A model generated the notes under the pieces. The model was not told the DNA's origin. It ran no database searches and worked only from the letters and a program-made list of their open reading frames with translations. DNA of 64,000 nt, from contig JAEWFC010000038.1 in NCBI GenBank assembly GCA_023389035.1, positions 62,001-126,000 on the forward strand, written 5' to 3'. Shown here in pieces: positions 8,771 through 16,150 of the stretch. Position numbers and translations under genes: made by a program. The stretch is from Acidobacteriota bacterium (GTDB lineage: Bacteria > Acidobacteriota > Blastocatellia > Pyrinomonadales > Pyrinomonadaceae). The first letter of the stretch is position 1, and each line of letters begins with the position of its first letter.

Positions 8771-9541
8771 CTATTCGCGGTAGCGAGCACGCCCGGCGAT
8801 GCGGTCATACATCCACGCGGGCATGAATTTCCCTGCCCTTACGACCGTCGCCAGCTGCCAAGGGAACGCTGCGAACTTCTTTTTCTTCTCGATCGCCCGA
8901 ATAAAGTGCGGGATCGAATCTTCAAGCTCCATGATGAACGGCATCTTGCTCGCACGGCCGGCCGTCAAAGGTGTTTTGATGAAGCCGGGCTGAATGATCG
9001 TGACCGATATCCCTTTCGAAGCAACGTCGAGCCTGACGCTTTCGAAAAAGGCCGTCATTCCGGCTTTGCTTGCCGAATAGGCTGCCGAACGAGGCAGACC
9101 GCGGAAACCTGCGAGGCTCGAGATGGCGACGATCTGGCCCTCGCCTCGTTCGACCATCTTGGGAATTACAGCATGTACAGAATTTACCGCACCGAGGAGA
9201 TTGATCTCGATGACCTTTTTTACGCCGAGAGGTGAATAATTCTTGGTTTCCTCATCATTCCCACTGATGCCAGCGTTTGCGATCAACACGTCGATACGTC
9301 CAAATTCGCTTCGAAGGTCGTCAGCGGCCTCAAAAACTGCAGCTTCGTCCGTAACGTCACCAGCGAAAACACGGGCTTCTCCTCCGGCCGAACGGCACCG
9401 GTCGGCGAGGTCCTCCAGCAGTTCTTTGCGGCGTGCGAAAAGCCCTAACACTGCGCCGCGCTTTGCGAGTGCGATGGCGAGTGCCTCGCCTATGCCGCTT
9501 GAGGCGCCTGTGAGAAAAACTACTTTACCGTTCCATTGCAT
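8771..9541 (-). CDS. short-chain dehydrogenase/reductase
   Basis: 256 aa classical SDR. The cofactor motif TGASSGIG is at residues 11-18, NAG at about 90-92, the catalytic serine in AISSLAGF, and YSASKAG gives the YxxxK pair. After the Rossmann core come about 50 residues with a basic stretch (AIEKKKKFAAFPWQ) and an amphipathic end, as in the DHRS7B-like membrane-associated SDR group. The substrate cannot be told from sequence. Its start codon overlaps the end of the upstream gene by 17 nt, so the two are coupled. Confidence 0.9.
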   Translation of the reverse strand: MQWNGKVVFLTGASSGIGEALAIALAKRGAVLGLFARRKELLEDLADRCRSAGGEARVFAGDVTDEAAVFEAADDLRSEFGRIDVLIANAGISGNDEETKNYSPLGVKKVIEINLLGAVNSVHAVIPKMVERGEGQIVAISSLAGFRGLPRSAAYSASKAGMTAFFESVRLDVASKGISVTIIQPGFIKTPLTAGRASKMPFIMELEDSIPHFIRAIEKKKKFAAFPWQLATVVRAGKFMPAWMYDRIAGRARYRE

Positions 9542-10271
9542 CTTGCGTAGTTGGTTCAGTGCCCATTCCGGATACGTCGCATCCGTTCTTTTCGGCTGCG
9601 GCCCTTGCTGCGTCGTATGTTTTCTTTGAGTCCGGATCGGACGGGTCGAAATTGACCAATCGCCGCTGAAAATCCAGCTCTTGAAGCAGGTCCTTGCAGC
9701 GGCTTTTCCTCGTAAATTCGCTATCCTCGTCGGTCAAGATCAGAAACGTGTTCGGGAACGACGGCAGATACGCGACGCGAAAAGCGTCCCCGACCTGCGG
9801 ATATCTTACCGTATTAGCGGACGGATAGACGTTGAAATCCCAGGAATCAAAATGTGTCTCAACCTTTCTGCCATCCTTCGTTTTGTAGACCACGTGATAC
9901 CGCATAACCCGCTGCCGATTGTGCAGATTGTTCGTGGCTTCCTGGCTCAATACCTGTGCATCGGCACGCTCTCCGATCGAAGTGATCAAATATCCGTCGA
10001 GCAGATGCGGCCGGATCAGCGAAACCACGCTCAGTAAGACCCAACAAGCGGCACCGAGGAACAACAGTAATGAGCCGAACGGCAGCACTATGCGAGCGAT
10101 TCGCCGGCGAAGAGCTACAGGTTCGTGCTCATATCTAGCTCTTGCTGCCGCTGCACCGGCGAACATTGCCGACATCAGCCCGAATGTCACGACGGCAGCA
10201 CCGATCGCGGGGACGAGGAGCCAAATGTTCCAATCAGCCAGGATATAGAGAAAATATGCTAAAAGTTCCAT
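9525..10271 (-). CDS. DUF3592-like membrane protein
   Basis: 248 aa. Two to three membrane segments occupy the first ~95 residues (for example WLLVPAIGAAVVTFGLMSAM and FGSLLLFLGAACWVLLSVV). A soluble domain follows whose pattern (GERADAQVL, then YHVVYKTKDGRKVETHF, then VGDAFRVAYLPSFPNTFLI) resembles DUF3592, a beta domain of unknown role. The end is charged and has a cysteine pair. It is the first gene of the minus-strand operon and has a well-placed promoter 31 nt upstream (see 10310-10337). The family assignment is moderate; the function is unknown. Confidence 0.7.
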   Translation of the reverse strand: MELLAYFLYILADWNIWLLVPAIGAAVVTFGLMSAMFAGAAAARARYEHEPVALRRRIARIVLPFGSLLLFLGAACWVLLSVVSLIRPHLLDGYLITSIGERADAQVLSQEATNNLHNRQRVMRYHVVYKTKDGRKVETHFDSWDFNVYPSANTVRYPQVGDAFRVAYLPSFPNTFLILTDEDSEFTRKSRCKDLLQELDFQRRLVNFDPSDPDSKKTYDAARAAAEKNGCDVSGMGTEPTTQDAMER

Positions 10272-10309
10272 CGTTTATTTAGCGGCGCCCTTTTTCGTTT
10301 ATTCGCGGC

Positions 10310-10337
10310 ATTCTATCACGGAAGTGAATGTGGTCAA
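10310..10337 (-). promoter_or_regulatory. sigma-70-type promoter for the 10271-to-hprK operon
   Basis: On the minus strand a -35 TTGACC (10332-10337) and a -10 TAGAAT (10310-10315) are separated by 16 nt. Transcription would start near 10303, giving a leader of about 31 nt to the ATG at 10271. Both hexamers match five of six consensus bases. Confidence 0.6.
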
Positions 10338-10360
10338 CCACGTTCGAAAACTGCGATGTT

Positions 10361-10522
10361 TGTCCCAGCGTGAACGCGTTCGACTGGGACAGGCTGGGAC
10401 AAAAATAGGCTTTTTTGCCCATTTTTGTTCCGCTGCGTGCGCGTGCGAGCGGAACAGAGCGGAACAAACATCGGCGTTTTGTTCCATTTTCGCCAAGCGT
10501 GCCAAAGATCGGCGAAAGTGCG
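10361..10522. repeat. series of hairpins with duplicated 3' arms
   Basis: Unit 1: arm TGTCCCAG (10361-10368), 15-nt loop, arm CTGGGACA (10384-10391), two bases, and the same arm again (10394-10401). Unit 2: arm TGTTCCGCT (10426-10434), 13-nt loop, AGCGGAACA (10448-10456), one base, and AGCGGAACA again (10458-10466). Both units share one architecture with different but self-complementary arms. A third, simpler hairpin follows: CATTTTCGCC (10485-10494) with GGCGAAAGTG (10513-10522). The series begins about 25 nt beyond the -35 element of the minus-strand promoter. No coding function is supported. Confidence 0.7.
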
Positions 10523-10779
10523 GTCCGAGGTCGCGTCCCTGGCCGTGTCCAACGTCCAAAGTGCGCCAGGTGTGGAGCAGATCACAGGGCTACGCCCTCC
10601 GGTGTCCGGAAACTCGATCGCGGCAAACCGCATTAGGTTGGTGACGCATTTGGTGCCGCTGGTGAACACAAAATGGTGACGCGGTGGTGACGCGCGTTTT
10701 GCGGCCAAGTTCAAAGATCCGACCGGTAGACCGGTCCCGGTGCATTATGAATTGCCGTCGGAGAAGTTCCGATGGCGTT

Positions 10780-10830
10780 TTGCGCGATATGCGCGATTTG
10801 CGCGATTTGCACGATTTGCACGATTTGCAG
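10780..10830. repeat. 9-bp tandem repeat, consensus TTGCGCGAT
   Basis: Five full units (TTGCGCGAT, ATGCGCGAT, TTGCGCGAT, TTGCACGAT, TTGCACGAT) and a partial sixth lie head to tail. The unit is a multiple of three, so any frame through it yields a three-residue peptide repeat (R-F-A), which makes an apparent small gene here. A microsatellite-like origin by slippage is likely. Confidence 0.85.
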
Positions 10831-10930
10831 AGGCTCTCGAGGGCATGATCTCAAAGGTGAAAATTCCGGCGGTTGAAGCCAGTTTTTGTAAGTACGTTAA
10901 AGAGCCCTTCAGCATTTTGTTCGAACTGAT

Positions 10931-10989
10931 CCACGTCCTACAGGACGTGGCTAATTGCCGAATGCGTCGGGAAGGCGGCTTTGCCGCCT
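10931..10989. repeat. two perfect palindromes, REP-like
   Basis: CCACGTCCT (10931-10939) pairs with AGGACGTGG (10942-10950) around a 2-nt loop. AGGCGGC (10973-10979) pairs with GCCGCCT (10983-10989) around TTT. The second resembles the GCGGCTTTGCCGC palindromes of the REP-like units at 60.9-62.0 kb. Confidence 0.6.
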
Positions 10990-11165
10990 GAAGTCGGTTT
11001 TTCTAACAGTTCCAAGTTTTCAGCTATTAGTTATTAGTGGGCTGACATGCCCTTGCTCACGCGCGGGCTTCTGCATGATCCTCTTTGTGGACTCGGTGCC
11101 TTTGCGTTTAAAAGGAACTACGCAAGGATCGCAAAGGATCGAGAGCGGCAAGCTATGAGTTCAAT

Positions 11166-11606
11166 TTAACAGAGATCGGCGACATGGGGGCCGAGGGCGC
11201 GGAGGGCGGTTGCGAGGTCGTTTTGTTTTAGTAGGATGTGATCGCGTGAGAATGCGGAGATCGGGAAGATGGGGACGCCGGCTGCCGCGAGTATCCGCGA
11301 GACCTCGGCGATGAATCCTACGACCTCGAAACCCACCTCGATCTCGAAGGTCAGCATTCTAAACCCGCGTTCGATCTTTGCACCTGCAAGCACGGGGCGG
11401 ATCGTGGCAAGGTCTTCTTCATCAAGCATCAGCGTTACCTCAAACGCGTCCATCAGGATCATAAATGGCGACGTCATTCGAGGGCTTGCTTCAGGGCGAG
11501 AAACGACTACGTCCCACAGCTCGCGGGTCAGCGATATCAGCGAATAGGTCTCGGGCGCAACAATGACGCGGGAAGTGCTGAGCAGTTCTGATGCATTATT
11601 TTTCAT
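11166..11606 (-). CDS. ACT-domain protein of unknown role
   Basis: 146 aa from the ATG at 11606 (a TTG two codons upstream is possible). The C-terminal half fits an ACT-like regulatory fold: EIEVGFEVVGFIAEVSRILAAAG followed by VPIFPISAFSRDHILLKQND, a pattern shared with small stand-alone ACT proteins of the CASTOR/DUF type thought to bind amino acids. The N-terminal half (FMILMDAFEVTLMLDEEDL) resembles the first of the paired ACT domains. No enzyme domain is attached. It is flanked on both sides by repeat-containing DNA and is not in an obvious operon. A ligand cannot be assigned. Confidence 0.65.
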   Translation of the reverse strand: MKNNASELLSTSRVIVAPETYSLISLTRELWDVVVSRPEASPRMTSPFMILMDAFEVTLMLDEEDLATIRPVLAGAKIERGFRMLTFEIEVGFEVVGFIAEVSRILAAAGVPIFPISAFSRDHILLKQNDLATALRALGPHVADLC

Positions 11607-11695
11607 GATCAATCAACAGAATCAAAGGACCAGTTGTGGCCATATCGTGGGATACTCACGCTAAGACGCAAAGAACGCAAAGAAGCACGATGGGA

Positions 11696-11911
11696 TCAGC
11701 TCTTTATCTCTCTGCGTCCCACGTAGTAATAAACGACCGCACCGACCAGACCTGTCGCCACGACGACGTACAGCCACTTCTTTTTATCTCGCGGGTCGTA
11801 AAAGTCGCTCCTCAAGATATCGACAACGGCAACTATGGTGGCGATAACGCTTGTAACGGCCGCCCAGATGAAAAGAATGATAAATACATAGTCGCTGATG
11901 CCGTAATCCAT
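11696..11911 (-). CDS. small two-TM protein, PLDc_N-like
   Basis: 71 aa from the ATG at 11911 (the preceding TTG is an alternative). Two membrane segments are visible: YVFIILFIWAAVTSVIATIV and WLYVVVATGLVGAVVYYYVG. The sequence between them (VDILRSDFYDPRDKKKW) matches the loop seen in the phospholipase D/cardiolipin synthase N-terminal (PLDc_N) family, found both as stand-alone small proteins and fused to cardiolipin synthase. Role unknown. The DNA between this gene and the ACT gene carries ACGCAAAG repeats. Confidence 0.65.
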   Translation of the reverse strand: MDYGISDYVFIILFIWAAVTSVIATIVAVVDILRSDFYDPRDKKKWLYVVVATGLVGAVVYYYVGRREIKS

Positions 11912-12060
11912 CAAAACTCGTCCCTTGTGATCGATGAAGCGGAAGCCCGTTGAAGCGCCTCCGATTACTATACTAAGATAAATCTCGCCCCGACCACGAA
12001 TGAATCAACCATTAACTATCAGCAGACAGCGGATCTGCTAGCGTTCATTGTTTGACCGTT

Positions 12061-12615
12061 ATGAGAAAAGTGATCATGTGTCTCGCGATGAGCTTCGACG
12101 GTTTTATCGAGGGGCCAAACGGGGAGATCGATTGGATCGTTTTTGACGCGGAAGGCGGTTCCGACCTGATGGCGTTCATTAAAGAGATCGACACAGTTAT
12201 ATACGGCCGGGTCAGTTACGAGATGTGGGGAAACGTCCCGCTGACGGACGAAAGCTCGGAGTTTGAGAAAAGCTTTTACGGCGATCTCTTTAAGATGGAT
12301 AGATATGTGTTTTCGCGAACAGCGAGCAATCTCCCCGGCAACGCGAAGGTAATTAACTCGGGAGCAGCTGAATTGGTGGCAGACCTGAAATCAAAACCCG
12401 GAAAGCACATATGGCTCTACGGTGGAGCGAGCCTGATCACGACGTTTATGAATCTCGACCTCGTGGACGAATTTCGGATCGCTGTTATGCCCGTCGTGCT
12501 CGGCAAAGGAAAACCGCTATTCCAAGACATTGAGAGGCGGGCAAATTTAAGGTTGGTCAAGACACAGCAGTCCGACTCGGGCGTGCTCGCGGTGGTATAC
12601 GAGGCGGTGCGATAA
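12061..12615 (+). CDS. dihydrofolate reductase family protein (RibD C-terminal fold)
   Basis: 184 aa. It begins RKVIMCLAMSFDGFIEGPNG, the usual N-terminus of the YwjB/YyaP-like group, and carries YGRVSYEMWG and KHIWLYGGASLITTFMNLDL, the NADPH-binding and substrate-side motifs of the RibD-C/DHFR fold. These proteins are reductases of uncertain substrate, not true folate DHFR. I chose the ATG at 12061 because family members start right before this motif; a TTG at 12052 would add three residues. There is no clear Shine-Dalgarno. It stands alone on the plus strand, convergent with 12683-13198. Confidence 0.8.
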   Translation: MRKVIMCLAMSFDGFIEGPNGEIDWIVFDAEGGSDLMAFIKEIDTVIYGRVSYEMWGNVPLTDESSEFEKSFYGDLFKMDRYVFSRTASNLPGNAKVINSGAAELVADLKSKPGKHIWLYGGASLITTFMNLDLVDEFRIAVMPVVLGKGKPLFQDIERRANLRLVKTQQSDSGVLAVVYEAVR

Positions 12616-12682
12616 AAAAGACCTTGCTACCGGAGACGATTGACCTAATGCCCGGAAGCCGGGATAGAACGATCTATCACTC

Positions 12683-13198
12683 TTACTCCTCTATGAACGA
12701 AGTGGCGATCGGCTGTACTGCTGTACTCCTCGCCTGGGCAAAGAAGTATCTTGCGGTCTCGATCACCTCGGGAGCGGTCGTTTTCAGCATTCCGATGTCG
12801 ATCGGATAGTATCCTCTGGTCATCACGGCCCGCCACGTCGACGCGGACGAGGAATCGCTCACGCCGAATTTCTTAGGGTCGCGAAATTTTACACCGAGAG
12901 CCCGGTATTTCTTTTCAATGATCTCGATCTCTTCCACATCGTTCCAGGGTATAAATCCAAGTTTTCCGACATTGTCAGTGATACCTTCGGACCCGATGAT
13001 CAGCCCGGGAACTTTTCGGCTTTCCGCCCAAATGAAACCCGCGATAGCGATGAGTGTAAATGCCCCGATGAGAGCGGCCGCGGCCGGATGCCATTTGTCC
13101 CCCTCGGCAAAAAGTATGTATGCGAAAAAGGCCACCAACCCTAACACGGCGATCATAAGATTCACGCCGCCACTTCGCTGTATTCTCAGTTCCTGCAT
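12683..13198 (-). CDS. STM3941-like membrane protein with PH-like domain
   Basis: 171 aa. Two membrane segments lie at about residues 14-31 (LMIAVLGLVAFFAYILF) and 38-56 (AAALIGAFTLIAIAGFIW). The soluble part has IIGSEGITDNVGKLGFIPWNDVEEIEI, followed by KYRALGVKF and GYYPIDIGML, the shape of the bacterial PH-like domain of the STM3941 family. Function unknown. It follows the RNase J gene by only 9 nt on the same strand, so it is probably cotranscribed with it. Confidence 0.6.
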   Translation of the reverse strand: MQELRIQRSGGVNLMIAVLGLVAFFAYILFAEGDKWHPAAAALIGAFTLIAIAGFIWAESRKVPGLIIGSEGITDNVGKLGFIPWNDVEEIEIIEKKYRALGVKFRDPKKFGVSDSSSASTWRAVMTRGYYPIDIGMLKTTAPEVIETARYFFAQARSTAVQPIATSFIEE

Positions 13199-13207
13199 CT
13201 TTATTCG

Positions 13208-14869
13208 CTAGACTTCGACGACCGTCGTAACGATGACCGGTTTTGTTCCGAGTTCCCTTTGTACGAACCGCTTTAGATGGATGCGGAGGTTTTCTTTAAA
13301 GACGGCCTTGTCGGCGATCTGTTCGCGCTTCATTTCGCTGACGGCATCGACCACGGTCTGGCGGGCGTGGGCGGCGAAACCATTCAGCGGATCGAGTCCG
13401 GCGACGCCGTTATAGGTGATGTGCGGTTCGCCGACGATCTCGTGGGTCTGTTTGTTGACCGTGACGACGAGCGACACGGCACCGCCGTATGCGAGCTTTT
13501 TGCGTTCGCGGACGATGTCGTATTCGATCTCGCCGAGTGATTCTTCGTCGATGAAGGTGCGGTGCAGCTCGTGCTTTTCGACGATGCGGGCACCGTATTC
13601 ATCGATCTCAAGCATATCGCCATTCTCGATCAGGATGATGTTGTCATCGGAATATCCGGCGACGTGGTTCTTGACGTATTCCTTGTGACGGAAAAGCATC
13701 CGGTATTCGCCATGGATCGGGACGAGATATTTCGGCCGTGCGGTCTCGACCATTATGCGAATGTCCTCCTGCGAGGCGTGGCCCGAGACGTGGATGAGCC
13801 GGCGTTTTTCCTCGATAATGTTCGCACCTTTTTTGTACAGATGACCGATCAGGCGGCTGATGTTCTTTTCGTTGCCGGGAATGATGCGGGCAGAAAGAAC
13901 GACGGTGTCGCCCTTTTCGATCGACATTCCTTTGTAGGTAGAGGTCGCCATGCTCCAGAGTGCCGCCCGCGATTCGCCCTGCGAACCTGTGATCAGATAG
14001 CAGACCTCGTCGTCGTCGTATTTTCGCGCGTCGCTAAGCGGGATCAGCGTGTCGCCAAGGATCTTGAGAATGCCGAGCTCGTCGGCGATCTCGACGTTCT
14101 TGATCATCGAGCGGCCGAGAACGCATACCTTGCGGCCGTATTCGTGAGCAATGTCGAAGATGATCTGCAGCCGGTGCATCGAGGATGAGAAGGTCGATAC
14201 AAAAAGCCGTCCTGTTGTTTCCTCGAAGATCTCCCGAAACGCGGGAATGACATCCTGTTCGGAAGGAGTTCGGCCGGGCACGGTCGCATTTGTCGAATCG
14301 CCGAGCAATGCGAGCACGCCCTGATCACCATATCTCGCGAGCGTTTTCAGGTCGTAAGCCGGGCCGATGACGGGCGTGTCGTCGATCTTGTAGTCGCCGG
14401 TATGAATGACGGTGCCGATCGGCGTGGTGACCGCAAGCGAGAAACAATCGACCAGCGAATGCGATGCGTGTATGAATTCGACCTTGAAACTGCCGATCTC
14501 CGCGATGTCGCTCGGCCGGACACGGTGGATCAGAACGTCGTCGAGCATATCGTGCTCTTCGAGACGGCGTTCGATCAAGGCGTGTGTGAATCGCGAGGTG
14601 TAAACCGGCAGGTTGAATTTCTTTAGGATGTACGGCAGAGCGCCGATGTGGTCTTCGTGACCGTGCGTGAGGACGATGGCCGTCAGATCGTCGCGGTATT
14701 CCTCAAGAAAATCAAAGTTCGGTATCGAGATGTCGACACCAAAGGGCGTTTCTTCGGGAAAACCCATGCCGGCATCCACGACGATCATCTCGTCGCCGTA
14801 ACGGATGCCCATGCAGTTCATTCCGAATTCGCCGATCCCGCCAAGCGGTATTATTTCAATTTTTTTCAA
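13208..14869 (-). CDS. rnj: ribonuclease J
   Basis: 553 aa, typical of RNase J. The N-terminus IEIIPLGGIGEFGMNC and the metallo-beta-lactamase motif LTHGHEDHIGALPY (HxHxDH) are clear. Further motifs are HTGDYKID, LLGDSTN, the beta-CASP segment (ITGSQGE) and HVSGHAS. RNase J is an Mn/Zn-dependent 5'-3' exonuclease and endonuclease in mRNA decay and rRNA maturation. The start ATG lies 277 nt from the divergent terC gene, whose promoter and riboswitch fill that gap. Confidence 0.95.
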   Translation of the reverse strand: MKKIEIIPLGGIGEFGMNCMGIRYGDEMIVVDAGMGFPEETPFGVDISIPNFDFLEEYRDDLTAIVLTHGHEDHIGALPYILKKFNLPVYTSRFTHALIERRLEEHDMLDDVLIHRVRPSDIAEIGSFKVEFIHASHSLVDCFSLAVTTPIGTVIHTGDYKIDDTPVIGPAYDLKTLARYGDQGVLALLGDSTNATVPGRTPSEQDVIPAFREIFEETTGRLFVSTFSSSMHRLQIIFDIAHEYGRKVCVLGRSMIKNVEIADELGILKILGDTLIPLSDARKYDDDEVCYLITGSQGESRAALWSMATSTYKGMSIEKGDTVVLSARIIPGNEKNISRLIGHLYKKGANIIEEKRRLIHVSGHASQEDIRIMVETARPKYLVPIHGEYRMLFRHKEYVKNHVAGYSDDNIILIENGDMLEIDEYGARIVEKHELHRTFIDEESLGEIEYDIVRERKKLAYGGAVSLVVTVNKQTHEIVGEPHITYNGVAGLDPLNGFAAHARQTVVDAVSEMKREQIADKAVFKENLRIHLKRFVQRELGTKPVIVTTVVEV

Positions 14870-14933
14870 ATGCTTAACCCTTATGCCTTAACGTCTTATA
14901 ATTAAATCCTATCACAATTGCCTGCGTGAAATA

Positions 14934-14962
14934 TTGACAGTGGGCTCAGCGTTCGCTATTCT
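14934..14962 (+). promoter_or_regulatory. sigma-70-type promoter of the terC riboswitch transcript
   Basis: A perfect -35 TTGACA (14934-14939) and a -10 TATTCT (14957-14962) are separated by 17 nt. Transcription would begin near 14969, just before the conserved aptamer sequence, which supports both calls. Confidence 0.75.
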
Positions 14963-14971
14963 CATCTCGAC

Positions 14972-15077
14972 AATTTAGGGGAGTAGATCACCCGAAAGGG
15001 TTCGCACGTGTCGTCATTACGAACGTTTTAGTCGGAAACGCTCCGGCACGGCGAATAAAGTATCAAGACCTTTTACG
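14972..15077 (+). ncRNA. yybP-ykoY (Mn2+) riboswitch aptamer
   Basis: The conserved blocks of this family appear in order: GGGGAGTAG (14978-14986), a short hairpin CCCGAAAGGG (14991-15000), GTCGTCATTACG (15010-15021), a further hairpin ending in CTCCGGCAC (15041-15049), and AAGACCTTTT at the 3' side (15066-15074). The family senses Mn2+ and commonly controls TerC/Alx-type genes and Mn exporters, as here. The 5' strand of P1 pairs poorly in my hand fold, so exact ends are uncertain. Confidence 0.85.
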
Positions 15078-15115
15078 ACGATTTAATAGATCGGCCGTGA
15101 AAGGTTTTTTCTTTT
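15067..15115 (+). terminator. riboswitch expression-platform terminator
   Basis: ACCTTTTACG (15068-15077) pairs with CGTGAAAGGT (15096-15105), extended inside by CGAT/ATCG, and is followed by TTTTTTCTTTT. The 5' arm is also the 3' end of the aptamer, so metal binding should compete with terminator folding. The same 5' arm CCTTTTACG is perfectly complementary to CGTAAAAGG (15124-15132), which contains the terC Shine-Dalgarno. Confidence 0.8.
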
Positions 15116-15145
15116 GCGTGCCTCGTAAAAGGAGTTTTTCGCAAA

Positions 15146-16150
15146 ATGGTCTTGTTCCCCTTCGCAGAATATTGGTGGTTCTACGGTCTCTTCACGCTTT
15201 TTGTCTTGCTGATGCTTGCTCTCGACCTGGGCGTTTTCCATCGAAACGCCCATGAGGTATCGGTCAAGGAAGCGACCATCTGGAGCGGCGTTTGGGTGTC
15301 GCTCGCTCTCATCTTCAATTTCGCACTCTACCGTTACGCTTTGTGGAAATTTCCACTCGACGAACGGCTGATGTCGTCGCCGGAATTCGTGCCCGACATA
15401 GCCGCATGGAACGTCTCACTCGAATTCCTGACGGGCTACATCGTCGAAAAGGCACTATCCGTCGATAACATATTTATCTTCGTGATGGTCTTTGCGTACT
15501 TTGCGATCCCGGCAAAGTACCAGCATCGCGTGCTTTTTTACGGCATTCTCGGCGCATTGTTCTTCAGAGCGGTATTTATCGCAATGGGTTCGGCCCTGAT
15601 GGAGATACATTGGGTGATATACGTCTTCGGTGCTTTTCTGATATTCACCGGAGTAAAGATGCTCTTCACCGGACACGACGAGATCGAGCCCGAAAAGAAC
15701 TTCCTGCTGAGAATATTCACCCGGTTCATGCCGGTAACGAACAAGCTGGACGGCAGAAACTTTTTCACGAAGATCGGCAGCAAATGGCACGCGACACCGC
15801 TTTTCATCGCACTGCTGTTCCTCGAGGCGACCGATATCATTTTCGCGGTGGACAGCGTGCCGGCGATATTCGCGATCACAAAAGAACCGATGATCGTGTT
15901 TACGTCGAACATCTTCGCGATACTCGGGCTGCGGTCGATGTACTTTATGCTTGCTGGCGTGATCGGCCGATTCCACCTGTTGAAGATCGGTCTGTCGGCG
16001 GTGTTGGTTTTCGTTGGCCTGAAGATGGTCTGGCTGAATGACGCGTTCGGCGGAAAGTTCCCTGTAACGTGGTCGCTTGGCATCATTGCCGGCTTGATCG
16101 GGGCGTCGATCGTCGCGTCGCTGATATTTAAGCCAAAGGAACTTAAATAG
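15146..16150 (+). CDS. TerC-family integral membrane protein (Alx-like)
   Basis: 334 aa with about eight to nine membrane segments. Family features are DLGVFHRNAHEVSVKEA near the N-terminus, VEKALSVDNIFIFVMVF with the conserved acidic residue in the membrane, and LLFLEATDIIFAVDSVPAIF in the second half. TerC/Alx/MeeY proteins export Mn2+, in part to supply exported enzymes. The yybP-ykoY riboswitch upstream supports an Mn2+ role and predicts induction by excess Mn2+. The Shine-Dalgarno AAAAGGAG (15127-15134) ends 11 nt before the ATG. The stop abuts the convergent rsmA stop. Confidence 0.92.
   Translation: MVLFPFAEYWWFYGLFTLFVLLMLALDLGVFHRNAHEVSVKEATIWSGVWVSLALIFNFALYRYALWKFPLDERLMSSPEFVPDIAAWNVSLEFLTGYIVEKALSVDNIFIFVMVFAYFAIPAKYQHRVLFYGILGALFFRAVFIAMGSALMEIHWVIYVFGAFLIFTGVKMLFTGHDEIEPEKNFLLRIFTRFMPVTNKLDGRNFFTKIGSKWHATPLFIALLFLEATDIIFAVDSVPAIFAITKEPMIVFTSNIFAILGLRSMYFMLAGVIGRFHLLKIGLSAVLVFVGLKMVWLNDAFGGKFPVTWSLGIIAGLIGASIVASLIFKPKELK

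Larger units (their letters stand above)
10523..11165. other. intergenic stretch without a convincing gene
   Basis: Open frames here are short, overlap on both strands and have repeat-derived low-complexity translations. The stretch holds three TGGTGACGC-like copies near 10635-10695, the 9-bp tandem repeat at 10780-10830, two perfect palindromes at 10931-10989, and degenerate AACAGTTCCAAGTT / ACGCAAGG-type repeats near 11005-11150. I see no tRNA or known RNA family. Confidence 0.6.

Noticed and set aside
10334..10714. Open frames of 60-126 codons on both strands in the hairpin region
   Set aside because: They overlap each other in several frames, lack Shine-Dalgarno sites, and their translations follow the repeats (for example alternate FVPL/CSA phrases).
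10740..10991. 83-codon plus-strand frame
   Set aside because: Its centre is only the 9-bp repeat read as R-F-A units; no family features.
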